Assembly (NCBI RefSeq): GCF_900109225.1
Contig: NZ_FNZK01000009.1
Coordinates: 62,001 to 126,000, forward strand
Reading direction: 5' to 3'
From: Propionispira arboris
GTDB taxonomy: Bacteria > Bacillota > Negativicutes > Selenomonadales > Selenomonadaceae
DNA length: 64,000 bases
Shown one piece after another: positions 44,890 through 53,619 of the stretch; the stretch's first letter is position 1, and each line of letters opens with the position of its first letter. Made by a program: the position numbers and the translations under genes. Under the pieces are notes generated by a model. That model ran no database searches. It worked only from the letters and a program-made list of their open reading frames with translations, and was not told the DNA's origin.

Positions 44890-44946
44890 TTGACAATTTA
44901 TTGCGTTTTATGTTATAAATTACATATGAACATATATTCATATGTA
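44890..44946 (+). promoter_or_regulatory. Metal-ATPase promoter with ArsR/SmtB operator
   Basis: The -35 TTGACA (44890-44895) and -10 TTATAA (44913-44918) have a 17-base spacer. A perfect inverted repeat TACATATGAA-N6-TTCATATGTA (44921-44946) covers the start of transcription. The ATATGAA-N6-TTCATAT core is the classical operator of ArsR/SmtB metal sensors such as CadC and SmtB. Confidence 0.82.
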
Positions 44947-44986
44947 AATACGTAAAGTAAACTTCAATAAAAGGAGCGAGCATAGT

Positions 44987-47137
44987 ATGGATAAAAAACA
45001 AAATGACGAAGGAATGAGACAACAGATCTATAGTATAGAAAATCTTGGTTGTGCGCATTGCGCGGGGCAAATGGAAGAAAAAATAAAAAATTTGCCGGGG
45101 ATAGAGAATGTTTCGATTACATTTACGACAAAACAGCTAAAGATTGTGGCCAAAGAGCCGGATGAATATTTGTCGGTGATCCGTGAAATCTGCACATCGA
45201 TTGAAGAGGATGTAAAAATTGTACCCAAGGTCCTTCGGAAAAATAAACACCAAGAAAATAGGCAAGACTGGATGGTATGGGAAGTTGGTATTGGGGCTGT
45301 GCTGTTTTTTATGAATGCAGTTTTGGATATCATTCCTGATACTTTTGTTTTGGCAGTTTATGTGCTCGACTATGTGCTGGTTGGGGGGCGGATTGTTCGC
45401 AAAGCTTTGCTGAATATCGTTCATGGAAAAGTTTTTGATGAAAATTTCTTGATGATGATAGCAACATTAGGTGCATTTGCCATTGGTGAATATCCTGAGG
45501 CTGTTGGTGTTATGCTGTTTTATCGAATTGGTGAATATTTTGAAGATCGAGCTGTCGCTAAAAGTCGCAGCCAGATCATGGATGCGATTGATTTGCGTCC
45601 TGAGACCGTCCAACGAATTGTTGGTACAGATAGCGAAGTTATGGCTGCAGAAGATGCTAAGGTCGGGGATATCCTTTTAGTTCGAGCTGGTGATCGTATT
45701 CCACTTGATAGTGTAGTTGTAGATGGTGCAAGCCGCATTGATACTTCACCAATTACAGGGGAACCCGTTCCTGTTGCAGCTGTTATTGGGACATCACTTG
45801 TTTCTGGCAGTGTTAATTTATCAGGGGTCCTGAAAATTCGCGTGGTTAAAGTATTAGCAGAATCTATGGTTTCCCGGATTTTGGCTTCTGTGGAGAATGC
45901 GGCAGCCACCAAACCAACAATTGATCGTTTTATTACCCGTTTTGCGCGCATTTACACACCGGTGGTAGTGCTGGCAGCCGTAGCTGTTGCTGTTATTCCT
46001 TCCTTGGTGACAGGCAACTGGAATTATTGGATTTATACTGCCTTGACTTTTCTTGTTATTAGTTGTCCCTGCGCGTTGGTTTTAAGTGTTCCATTGGCTT
46101 TCTTTTCAGGAATTGGTGCAGGATCAAAGCAAAGTATTTTATTTAAGGGTGGTACAGCATTAGAGGCTTTAAATAAGGTAAAGCATATTATTTTTGATAA
46201 AACTGGTACAATTACGGAGGGGAATTTTATTGTTCAACAGATTGTTCCAGTAGGACCAATCACGGCAGATGAATTATTAGCGCTAACGGCCTCTTGTGAA
46301 AGTCAGTCATCGCATCCGATTGCCAATAGTATTTTTTCTGCAGCGAGAGAAAAAAACTTAGAGCTGGTTAATTTTGCAGCGATTGAAGAAACCGCCGGGC
46401 AGGGGCTTAAAGTTCGGTTTGCGGATAAATTTGTTTTATGCGGTAATCGAGTTTTATTAGAAAAAGCGGGAATTGATCTTACATCGGTACAAAAGACTCT
46501 TTATGGTACAGAAGTTTTTGTGGCGGCTGATGGTTTATTACTCGGTTATCTTGTGCTGGCCGATACGGTAAAGCCGGGGGCAAAGATTGTGATTGAAGAA
46601 ATTAAACGAATGGGAATCGGTGTTACGATGCTGACTGGTGATAGTCAGGAAAGTGCCAGTGCAATTGCTGCGGTAACGGGGATTGGGGAGGTTCGTGCCA
46701 GCCTTTTGCCACAAGATAAGTTTGATGAACTTACCAAAATCCGTGACAAGTATGGTGCGGTTATGTTTATTGGTGATGGTATTAATGATGCCCCGGTATT
46801 GGCGGGAGCTGATTGTGGAGCCGCGATGGGATCCGGAGCGGATGCTGCAATTGAAGCAGCAGATGTTGTATTTATGACATCAAAACTGGAAGCAGTTTTA
46901 CAGTCATTGCAGATTGCACGAAATACAAATAAAATTGCCTGGCAGAATGTTGTTTTTGCTTTGATTGTCAAAATCATGGTATTGGTTTTGGGATTGGCTG
47001 GTTTTGCTTCGATGTGGTTTGCCGTATTTGCCGATACTGGGGTTGCGATGTTGTGTGTGCTGAATGCAATTCGCATTTTATATATAAAAAATTCGAATCC
47101 GCAATTTAATGCTTCGATTACTGCATCTGACGCATAA
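44987..47137 (+). CDS. cadA: Heavy-metal-exporting P1B-type ATPase (Zn/Cd/Pb type)
   Basis: This 716-residue membrane pump has an N-terminal HMA metal-binding domain with CAHC (about residues 19-22) and a first helix cluster (about 98-150). An actuator domain with TGEP (about 255), the ion site CPC (about 362), the phosphorylation motif DKTGT (about 404) and the hinge GDGINDAP (about 600) follow. A final helix pair with a conserved aspartate (VFADTGVA) marks the P1B-2 zinc/cadmium/lead branch rather than copper. It is likely derepressed by metal through the operator upstream; the probable sensor is the ArsR protein at 55075-55455. A strong terminator follows. Confidence 0.93.
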   Translation: MDKKQNDEGMRQQIYSIENLGCAHCAGQMEEKIKNLPGIENVSITFTTKQLKIVAKEPDEYLSVIREICTSIEEDVKIVPKVLRKNKHQENRQDWMVWEVGIGAVLFFMNAVLDIIPDTFVLAVYVLDYVLVGGRIVRKALLNIVHGKVFDENFLMMIATLGAFAIGEYPEAVGVMLFYRIGEYFEDRAVAKSRSQIMDAIDLRPETVQRIVGTDSEVMAAEDAKVGDILLVRAGDRIPLDSVVVDGASRIDTSPITGEPVPVAAVIGTSLVSGSVNLSGVLKIRVVKVLAESMVSRILASVENAAATKPTIDRFITRFARIYTPVVVLAAVAVAVIPSLVTGNWNYWIYTALTFLVISCPCALVLSVPLAFFSGIGAGSKQSILFKGGTALEALNKVKHIIFDKTGTITEGNFIVQQIVPVGPITADELLALTASCESQSSHPIANSIFSAAREKNLELVNFAAIEETAGQGLKVRFADKFVLCGNRVLLEKAGIDLTSVQKTLYGTEVFVAADGLLLGYLVLADTVKPGAKIVIEEIKRMGIGVTMLTGDSQESASAIAAVTGIGEVRASLLPQDKFDELTKIRDKYGAVMFIGDGINDAPVLAGADCGAAMGSGADAAIEAADVVFMTSKLEAVLQSLQIARNTNKIAWQNVVFALIVKIMVLVLGLAGFASMWFAVFADTGVAMLCVLNAIRILYIKNSNPQFNASITASDA

Positions 47138-47160
47138 AAATCGTTGCCTTTTTCGATTGA

Positions 47161-47206
47161 GTGGAATGAAAAGTTTACAGTTGTAAACTTTTCATTCCAC
47201 TTTTTG
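47161..47206 (+). terminator. Terminator of the metal ATPase gene, with palindromic core
   Basis: A perfect 18-bp stem (GTGGAATGAAAAGTTTAC / GTAAACTTTTCATTCCAC) with loop AGTT precedes TTTTT. Its centre, TTTACA-GT-TGTAAA, is also palindromic DNA 76 bases upstream of the sigma-54 promoter of ald and could double as an activator site. Confidence 0.85.
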
Positions 47207-47259
47207 GATCGATTTCGTTCCAAATAAAATTATTGGTGCAGGTTTTCTGCTTTTTAAAG

Positions 47260-47276
47260 TTGGCACATAACTTGCA
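47260..47276 (+). promoter_or_regulatory. Sigma-54 promoter of ald
   Basis: TTGGCAC-ATAAC-TTGCA matches the sigma-54 -24/-12 consensus at every conserved position. It lies 50 bases before the ald start codon. A sigma-54 activator gene is encoded 3 kb away at 50186-51744. Confidence 0.88.
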
Positions 47277-47325
47277 ATAATATATTAATAGTTAAAACAT
47301 ATTAATATAAAATGGAGGGGTTCAA

Positions 47326-48441
47326 ATGATTATTGGTGTACCGAAAGAAATTAAAAACAATGAAGCAAGAGTAGGTCTTACTCCCGCTGGAGCCGAAGCA
47401 TTGTGCAAATCCGGACATACCGTATTGATGGAAAAAAATGCTGGCCTTGGTAGTGGCTTTAGTGATGCAGCTTATGAAGCCACTGGCGCTAAAATTATCA
47501 GTGATAAAAAAGCTTTGTTTGATCGAGCTGAAATGATCATTAAAGTAAAAGAACCAGTTGAACCAGAATACAATTTATTCCACGAAGGGCAAGTTTTGTT
47601 TACATATTTGCATCTTGCACCAGAACCAGAACTTACCCAGGCCTTGTTAAAAGATAAAGTGATTGGTATAGCGTATGAAACAATTGTGGGACGAAACAAC
47701 ACGCTGCCATTATTATCCCCAATGAGTGAAGTGGCAGGCCGTATGGCTGTTCAGGTAGGTGCACAATATTTAGAAAAACAAAATGGTGGTAAAGGTGTTT
47801 TGTTAAGCGGCGTATCAGGCGTACCATCTGGCCAGGTTGTCATCATCGGTGGTGGTAATGTTGGTACAAATGCTGCAAAAATTGCTGTTGGAATGGGTGC
47901 ACGCGTAACTGTAATTGATATGTCGGGCGACAGACTTCGTTATTTGGATGATATTTTTGGCAGTAGTATTGTGACGGTAATGTCAAATAGCTATAATATT
48001 GCCGAATGGGTTAAAAAAGCAGATTTGTTGATTGGATCGGTATTAGTTCCAGGAGCGAAAACACCAAAATTAGTTTCAGAAGATATGATCAAAACGATGG
48101 AAGCTGGTTCCGTGGTCGTTGATGTTGCAATTGATCAGGGCGGTTCGATTGTTACCTGCGATCATTGCACGACACATGATAATCCAACCTTTATTAAACA
48201 TGGTGTAGTTCACTATTCGGTAGCTAATATGCCAGGTGCTGTTGCACGGACTTCGACGCTGGCTTTGACGAATGCTACGCTGCCATATGCTCTTCAACTT
48301 GCGAATAAAGGATATCGTCAAGCTTGTCTCGATGATCCTGGCTTAGCAAAAGGGATTAATGTAATTAACGGGAATATTACATTTAAGGGTGTTGCCGACG
48401 GTTTAGGATTACCTTATGTAGAGTTGAGCACTATCTTATAA
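47326..48441 (+). CDS. ald: Alanine dehydrogenase
   Basis: This 371-residue NAD-dependent enzyme interconverts L-alanine and pyruvate plus ammonia. It has the N-terminal signature [18 protein letters not shown], the substrate lysine and histidine region (MIIKVKEP and [10 protein letters not shown]) and the NAD-binding [23 protein letters not shown] precedes the ATG. The sigma-54 promoter upstream makes its expression dependent on an enhancer-binding activator, plausibly the ACT/PAS protein nearby. The permease that follows may bring in the substrate. Confidence 0.96.
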   Translation: MIIGVPKEIKNNEARVGLTPAGAEALCKSGHTVLMEKNAGLGSGFSDAAYEATGAKIISDKKALFDRAEMIIKVKEPVEPEYNLFHEGQVLFTYLHLAPEPELTQALLKDKVIGIAYETIVGRNNTLPLLSPMSEVAGRMAVQVGAQYLEKQNGGKGVLLSGVSGVPSGQVVIIGGGNVGTNAAKIAVGMGARVTVIDMSGDRLRYLDDIFGSSIVTVMSNSYNIAEWVKKADLLIGSVLVPGAKTPKLVSEDMIKTMEAGSVVVDVAIDQGGSIVTCDHCTTHDNPTFIKHGVVHYSVANMPGAVARTSTLALTNATLPYALQLANKGYRQACLDDPGLAKGINVINGNITFKGVADGLGLPYVELSTIL

Positions 48442-48467
48442 TTTCATAAACTATATTTTTAGAGTTA

Positions 48468-48487
48468 TATATAATGCAACTTATATA
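48468..48487 (+). repeat. Dispersed repeat, minimal footprint E
   Basis: ATATAATGCAACTTATAT consists only of the left flank (ATATAATGC) and right flank (GCAACTTATAT) of the dispersed repeat, joined at the shared GC, as if the body had been lost or never inserted. Confidence 0.5.
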
Positions 48488-48489
48488 GT

Positions 48490-48541
48490 AAGCAGTTCTA
48501 TGTTATATTAAACAAGCTACGACCAACATAGAGCTGCTTAT
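48490..48541 (+). terminator. Hairpin downstream of ald
   Basis: AAGCAGTTCTATGTT pairs with AACATAGAGCTGCTT around a loop of about 20 bases, followed by ATCTT. It is a probable 3' end for ald. A smaller stem (AAAAGGTT / AACCTTTTT) at 48577-48602 may be a second terminator. The rest of this 286-base gap holds the permease promoter region. Confidence 0.6.
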
Positions 48542-48727
48542 CTTAAATTAAATGAAAATTCGAACAATTATCAAGGAAAAGGTTACAAGGAAACCTTTTT
48601 GTAGTACACTTAAACGATGTGGAATTTGATGTTAAAGACTGCTAATTTTTATATAGCATATTCGTCAATTCTTACAGCTTATATCTACCATTCATGCCAA
48701 AGATTTATATGATATGGAGGGAAAGAA

Positions 48728-50110
48728 GTGGATAATTTAAAGAATGGACTTCAAGAAGACTTACATCGTGGACTCAAAGAGAGACATATTCAACTGATTG
48801 CATTAGGTGGCGCTATCGGGGTTGGTTTATTCCTTGGTTCGGCCGCAGCAATTAAAGTTGCTGGTCCATCGCTTGTTTTGACTTATTTTATCGGTGGAGT
48901 TGTTATTTTCTATGTTATGCGTGCATTAGGAGAGGTTACTGTAGAATATCCGGTATCTGGCGCATTCAGCGCACATGCCAGTAAGTTTGTTGGACCGCTG
49001 TGCGGCTATATTACCGGCTGGACTTACTGGTTCATGTGGGTTGTAACTTGTATGGCCGAAATCACGGCAGTTGGTGTATATGTGAATTACTGGATACCTG
49101 ATTTGCCACAATGGATACCCGCACTTGCCGCACTCGTTTGCATGACGATTGTCAATTTGATCGCTGTAGCTGCATACGGAGAATTTGAATTTTGGTTTGC
49201 ACTCATAAAAGTCGTTACCATTGTCGCTATGATTCTGGTAGGTGGCGCGATGATCTTTTTTGGAATTGGCAATGATGGCGTTGCTGTGGGTATTTCCAAT
49301 TTATGGACCTATGGTGGATTTTTCCCGAATGGAATCACCGGAATGGTCATGGCTCTTGTTATGGTTATGTTTTCTTATCTGGGAATTGAAATTATCGGGG
49401 TTACTGCCGGTGAAGCCGCTCATCCTGAAAAAACGATACCATCGGCAATTGATAAAGTTTTTTGGCGGATTTTAATTTTTTATGTACTGGCATTGTCGGT
49501 TATTATGTCACTGTATCCATGGAATCAAATTGGCACGCTTGGCAGCCCGTTTGTTTTGACTTTTAGTAAACTTGGTATAAGTACAGCAGCAGGTATTATT
49601 AATTTTGTTGTTTTAACCGCTGCGTTATCTTCTTGCAATAGTGGCCTTTTTAGTACGGGGCGCATGTTATATAATCTGTCATTGCAGGGAAAAGCACCTA
49701 AAATGTTTGGAAAACTTAGTACACATATGGTACCAGCGAATGGAATCTTGGTTTCATCAGGTTTTTTGCTTATAGGTGTTGTTCTCAATTATATGGTTCC
49801 GGCTGAAGTATTTACGTATGTAACGAGTGTGGCAACATTTGGCGCACTTTGGATTTGGGGTATTATCTTATTTGTTCAAATCAAATTTAGAGAAACTTTA
49901 GCTCCAGAGCAAATTGCCAAATTGCATTATCCGATGCCGCATTCACCTTATTCGAGCTGGATCTGCATAGCGTTTTTCTTTCTAGTGGCTGTTGTCATGT
50001 TCTTTAGTGAAAATACGCGGGTTGCGCTTTATATTGCGCCAATTTGGTTTGCGGGTGTAATTGCTTCGTATTACATGAGTGGGATGCATAAGCAAGTTCT
50101 CGAAAAATAG
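48728..50110 (+). CDS. Amino acid permease, AAT family
   Basis: This 460-residue protein has 12 helices and belongs to the amino-acid transporter (AAT) branch of the APC superfamily. The N-terminus reads LHRGLKERHIQLIALGGAIGVGLFLGSA, and helix 3 carries ALGEVTVEYPVSGAFS. Relatives carry proline, aromatic amino acids, or D-alanine/D-serine/glycine. The ald gene just upstream makes alanine or a related amino acid a fair guess. A GTG start follows GGAGGG. A terminator follows. Confidence 0.9.
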   Translation: MDNLKNGLQEDLHRGLKERHIQLIALGGAIGVGLFLGSAAAIKVAGPSLVLTYFIGGVVIFYVMRALGEVTVEYPVSGAFSAHASKFVGPLCGYITGWTYWFMWVVTCMAEITAVGVYVNYWIPDLPQWIPALAALVCMTIVNLIAVAAYGEFEFWFALIKVVTIVAMILVGGAMIFFGIGNDGVAVGISNLWTYGGFFPNGITGMVMALVMVMFSYLGIEIIGVTAGEAAHPEKTIPSAIDKVFWRILIFYVLALSVIMSLYPWNQIGTLGSPFVLTFSKLGISTAAGIINFVVLTAALSSCNSGLFSTGRMLYNLSLQGKAPKMFGKLSTHMVPANGILVSSGFLLIGVVLNYMVPAEVFTYVTSVATFGALWIWGIILFVQIKFRETLAPEQIAKLHYPMPHSPYSSWICIAFFFLVAVVMFFSENTRVALYIAPIWFAGVIASYYMSGMHKQVLEK

Positions 50111-50137
50111 CAGATCTGTTTTTGTGAAAAATTAAAA

Positions 50138-50185
50138 AGAAGCTTTCTACTTTGTATTACATATAAATAGGAAGCTTCTTTTTTA
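50138..50185. terminator. Bidirectional terminator after the permease
   Basis: AAAAAGAAGCTTTCT pairs with AGGAAGCTTCTTTTTT around a loop of about 20 bases. It sits between the permease and the convergent sigma-54 activator gene. Confidence 0.8.
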
Positions 50186-51184
50186 TTATTTTGCCTTAAA
50201 TTGTTCGAAAGAAAGACCATATTTTTGCAGCTTTTTCAAGACACTGGTATGTGAAAGTCCAAGGACGGTACCAAGCTTGCGGGAAGTATGATAATGGCAC
50301 AAGGCTCGACATAAAATTTCCCGTTCTTTTTCGGCTAAAATATCAGCTAATCCTTTTTCCGGGACAGCGGGTAAAATAGGTTCTAGATTTGCTGCATGGC
50401 GCCCCAGCATCAAATGTTCAGGGGTTATGATTTTAGTTTCCACGACATTGACTGCTCGTTCCATGACATTTTCTAATTCGCGAATATTTCCCGGCCAATG
50501 ATAGTCGGTTAATACTTGGAGAGCTTGCTCGTTAATGGAATCAGCGTGTTTGTGAAGTTTGGATGAAAAGCGTTGTAGAAAAGATTGAGCAAGAACAATG
50601 ATATCTTCTTTACGTTCTCGTAATGGTGGTAAAAATAAAGGAATTACATTGAGCCGATAATACAAGTCTTCGCGAAACGTGCCTTCTTCGATCATGGCTT
50701 CTAGATTTCGATTGGTAGCGGCTAAAAGCCGGACATTAATCGAAAACTCTCGGCGGCTGCCAATTCGACGAATTTTTCGTTCTTGCAGCACACGTAATAA
50801 TTTTACTTGCAGATGGGCAGACACTTCCCCAATTTCATCCAAAAATAAAGTGCCGCCATTTGCCAGTTCAAATAATCCCTGTTTGCCACCTTTCGTGGCA
50901 CCGGTAAAGGCACCATCTTCATAACCGAATAATTCACTTTCGAGCAGCGTATCCGGTATTGCGGCACAGTTGATTGGCACAAATATATTTTCCGAACGTG
51001 AAGATGCACTATGCAAGGCACGGGCAAATAATTCTTTACCCGTGCCCGTTTCACCCCGAATTAGGACTGTTGAATCATTGTAGGCATATGATTTTGCCAG
51101 ATTAATAACTTTTTGCATGATTTTGCTTGTATGTAAAATTTCATCGAATTTAAATATGGGTTGTTCGGTTAATTTCTGATACAT
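50186..51184 (-). CDS. Sigma-54 activator, AAA+ and DNA-binding part (downstream of a frameshift)
   Basis: This is the C-terminal two thirds of a TyrR-like sigma-54-dependent activator. The AAA+ domain has Walker A GETGTGKE, the sigma-54-contacting GAFTGA loop, Walker B GGTLFLDEIGE and the R-finger region. A Fis-type helix-turn-helix closes the protein (LGTVLGLSHTSVLKKLQKYGL). The first ATG in frame is at 51184, but similarity continues upstream (IGGIAILKDIKDVRK) to about 51225, where it meets the end of the N-terminal fragment in another frame. Either the AAA+ part is made alone, or the full protein is restored by slippage, or the gene is dead. It probably acts on the ald sigma-54 promoter. 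Confidence 0.85.
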   Translation of the reverse strand: MYQKLTEQPIFKFDEILHTSKIMQKVINLAKSYAYNDSTVLIRGETGTGKELFARALHSASSRSENIFVPINCAAIPDTLLESELFGYEDGAFTGATKGGKQGLFELANGGTLFLDEIGEVSAHLQVKLLRVLQERKIRRIGSRREFSINVRLLAATNRNLEAMIEEGTFREDLYYRLNVIPLFLPPLRERKEDIIVLAQSFLQRFSSKLHKHADSINEQALQVLTDYHWPGNIRELENVMERAVNVVETKIITPEHLMLGRHAANLEPILPAVPEKGLADILAEKEREILCRALCHYHTSRKLGTVLGLSHTSVLKKLQKYGLSFEQFKAK

Positions 51185-51225
51185 TTTTCGGACATCTTTA
51201 ATATCTTTTAAAATTGCGATGCCGC

Positions 51226-51236
51226 CAATTATTTTT
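51226..51236 (-). other. Frameshift site in an A run of the sigma-54 activator
   Basis: On the minus strand the text is TAT AAA AAA TAA. Adding one A (seven instead of six) gives Tyr-Lys-Lys-Ile-Ile-Gly-Gly and joins both fragments. It may be a real mutation, a sequencing or assembly error, or a slippage site used to make two products. Confidence 0.75.
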
Positions 51237-51744
51237 TATACCGATCCATAATTGGATGACTGCTGACTAAATAATGGCTATTTGTTTGCTCAAAAAATAT
51301 TTCACGATTAATTGACTTTGATCCACTTTGAATAGAGTCGACCAGAGATAAACAACAAGGGAAAATATCAGTCAGTGGTTTGCCGATTACATGTACAGTT
51401 GATGTGTGCATGATTTTTTCAGCTGCTGGATTATACTGGGTGATACAGCCATGACTGTCGATCGCAACGACACCGTCTGTTACAGCATCTAAAACGGCCT
51501 TCAGTTGTTCCGCTTTTTCTTCGTGAGGCATTAATTCGATTTGAGCCACAGCGGTTATATCAGAAATTTGAGCTATGTCACGCAGCAGGGGCTGCTCGAG
51601 TTCGATTGACATAGGTTCAGTTTCGAGGAAAATAACATTGATACCCACTTCCATCGAGACGATATTTAATTGATGATGCATAAAAATATAGGCAATATCA
51701 AAAACAATTCCAACACGGTCTATATAGGAAACCTTAATACGCAT
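51229..51744 (-). CDS. Sigma-54 activator, ACT and PAS part (upstream of a frameshift)
   Basis: This 171-residue N-terminal fragment has an ACT domain (about residues 1-75), as in TyrR-type amino acid sensors, and a PAS domain (about 80-170; AVLDAVTDGVVAIDSHGCITQYNPAAEKI). It ends prematurely at MDRYKK-stop. The next codons of the family (IIGG...) follow in the minus-one frame, where the AAA+ part is encoded. A single base missing from a run of A explains the break. The domain order ACT-PAS-AAA+-HTH across the two fragments is that of one complete activator. Confidence 0.85.
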   Translation of the reverse strand: MRIKVSYIDRVGIVFDIAYIFMHHQLNIVSMEVGINVIFLETEPMSIELEQPLLRDIAQISDITAVAQIELMPHEEKAEQLKAVLDAVTDGVVAIDSHGCITQYNPAAEKIMHTSTVHVIGKPLTDIFPCCLSLVDSIQSGSKSINREIFFEQTNSHYLVSSHPIMDRYKK

Positions 51745-51826
51745 GAGGTATTCCCCCTAAATAAAATATTACAGGAAACTAGATAGAATGAATAAACAAT
51801 ATAAGTCCATAGTAGTATTTGTCCGA

Positions 51827-51889
51827 GATGGAAGGGGATAGCTTGCTTAAGCTATCGTTAGCCTGGGGCTGCATAGAATTTCCTTCATC
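51827..51889 (+). ncRNA. Possible structured RNA element upstream of mqnE
   Basis: An outer stem GATGGAAGG / CCTTCATC (one bulge) encloses a perfect 8-bp hairpin GATAGCTT-GCTT-AAGCTATC (51837-51856) and a small AGCC/GGCT hairpin, forming a three-way junction. I cannot match it to a known riboswitch. It lies in a 388-base gap with no gene. Confidence 0.3.
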
Positions 51890-51956
51890 ATATAGATTTG
51901 TAATGACATGCAAATTCGTACATTTGTCTGTTTCTACATAACCAGGTAAATCCCTG

Positions 51957-51999
51957 CTTAGTAGGTAAAAATAGCTGCCTAAAAGAATTTTTTTTTACT
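51957..51999 (+). terminator. Terminator-like hairpin upstream of mqnE
   Basis: CTTAGTAGG and CCTAAAAG can pair (imperfectly) around a loop of 12 bases, followed by AATTTTTTTTT. Combined with the folded segment 70 bases upstream this could be a leader attenuator, or simply the end of a small transcript. Confidence 0.4.
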
Positions 52000-52132
52000 T
52001 TTCTTGTAATTTAATTTGAATTTGGTGATTTTTTTATGGTAGTATATAAAAGAAACATATTGTTTAGCAAAAACAAATAGAGTAGAATTATGTTAGGTTT
52101 ATATGTTTATTGTATACAAGAAGGTGAAAAGT

Positions 52133-53218
52133 TTGACAGAAGTTACTAAAAAAATTGGTGATAAAATTTTAAAAGGTGAGCGTCTTACAAAAGAAGATGG
52201 TCTTGCTTTATATGATTGTGATGATCTGGCATGGCTTGGATCGATGGCGGATCTGGTTCGCTATCGTATTAGCGGTGATTATGTTTATTATAATGTAAAT
52301 CGGCATATCAATCTTACGAATATCTGTACATCACGCTGCTCGTTTTGTGCGTTTGGCTGCGATGAAGACAGCCAGCAGGCATATGAAATGAATCAAGAAC
52401 GTGTTTTGGAAGTGGTTAAGCAGGCGACAGCGGATCCAGACCTTAGCGGTCTGCATATTGTGAGTGGACTCCATCCAACCTGGCCGTTTGAGTATTATGT
52501 AAATATTATTCGAGCCATTAAGACCAATTTTCCGACGTTGCATTTAAAAGGGTTTACGGGAGTCGAAATTACTCATTTTGCTAAGATTTCAGGGAAATCA
52601 ATTCGACAGGTTTTACAAACTTTAATGGATGCCGGACTCGAGGCTTTGCCGGGGGGCGGCGCAGAAATCCTCTCAGATCGAATTCGCCAGCAGCTTTGTC
52701 CGAATAAAGCGACGGCCAGTGAATGGCTGGAAGTGGCACAGACGGCACATGATCTTGGGATTAAAACGAATGCCAGTATGTTATATGGTCACATTGAAAC
52801 CATTGAAGAACGTATTGATCATTTGTTGACTTTGCGTAAGTTACAAGATAAAACGGGCGGTTTTCAGACCTTTATTTGTTTTCCGTTTCATCCCGAACAT
52901 ACAGAAATGGCTAATATGGTTCAGCGGACCAGCGTATGGGATGATCTAAAAACGATGGCAATTTCACGCCTTATGTTGGATAATTTTCGCAATATTAAAG
53001 CCTATTGGGTGATGCTTACACTGCCGATTGCACAATTGGCCTTGGGTTTTGGTGCCAATGATATTGATGGGACCATTCAGGAAGAAAAAATTATGCATGC
53101 AGCAGGAGCGAAATCGAGTACATCACTCAGTAAAGAAACTTTGATTGCGACCATTCGGGAAGCTGGCCGGACGCCTGTGGAATGTGATTGCAATTTTAAT
53201 ATTGTTAAAGTATTTTAA
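52133..53218 (+). CDS. mqnE: Aminofutalosine synthase (radical SAM)
   Basis: This enzyme of about 361 residues belongs to the futalosine route to menaquinone. MqnE joins SAM and a 3-enolpyruvyl benzoate precursor to give aminofutalosine. The radical SAM motif CTSRCSFCAFGCD lies near residue 67 and the family stretch ALPGGGAEILSDR near 175. A TTG start at 52133 is preferred because GAAGGTGA lies just upstream; an ATG at 52103 would add ten residues without a ribosome site. The related MqnC (cyclic dehypoxanthinyl futalosine synthase) is the main alternative, but the motif spacing favours MqnE. Other mqn genes are not nearby. Confidence 0.87.
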   Translation: MTEVTKKIGDKILKGERLTKEDGLALYDCDDLAWLGSMADLVRYRISGDYVYYNVNRHINLTNICTSRCSFCAFGCDEDSQQAYEMNQERVLEVVKQATADPDLSGLHIVSGLHPTWPFEYYVNIIRAIKTNFPTLHLKGFTGVEITHFAKISGKSIRQVLQTLMDAGLEALPGGGAEILSDRIRQQLCPNKATASEWLEVAQTAHDLGIKTNASMLYGHIETIEERIDHLLTLRKLQDKTGGFQTFICFPFHPEHTEMANMVQRTSVWDDLKTMAISRLMLDNFRNIKAYWVMLTLPIAQLALGFGANDIDGTIQEEKIMHAAGAKSSTSLSKETLIATIREAGRTPVECDCNFNIVKVF

Positions 53219-53336
53219 AATTCAAACATCTTACTTCATAAGAAATTCACATTAAAGGAATATAATAAATATATGTCGAATTATATAAATAAGTGTAGTT
53301 TCAAATATACTGAATATAAAGTTTTGGAGGCTCGGT

Positions 53337-53618
53337 ATGTCAGAAAGATTAACGTTACAAGATGTTCTCAGAGAGTATGGTATTCCCCAGATTAAGCTTG
53401 ATATTCATGCGACTCGTGAAGAATGTCTGAAATTGCGGGAAAAGTTGATGGCGATTCGTGATCTCAGTCAGGCTAAAGAACAAGGTTATTTAGATATTGA
53501 TTGTAAAGTTTATATTGATGTTGATGATATTGATCGCTATTTATCAGGTGAATTGGATACATTAGCAGAGATTTATGCATTTCCAGAAGATGTGAAAGCT
53601 TATCGGGAGGAAGAATAA
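53337..53618 (+). CDS. Uncharacterised acidic protein
   Basis: This 93-residue acidic protein has no signal peptide or membrane segment. It has a helical middle part (ATREECLKLREKLMAIRDLSQ) and an aspartate-rich stretch (YIDVDDIDRYL). I do not recognise the family. A GGAGG ribosome site precedes the ATG, and the next gene starts two bases after its stop codon, so the two are translated from one message and may act together. Confidence 0.75.
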   Translation: MSERLTLQDVLREYGIPQIKLDIHATREECLKLREKLMAIRDLSQAKEQGYLDIDCKVYIDVDDIDRYLSGELDTLAEIYAFPEDVKAYREEE

Positions 53619-53619
53619 A

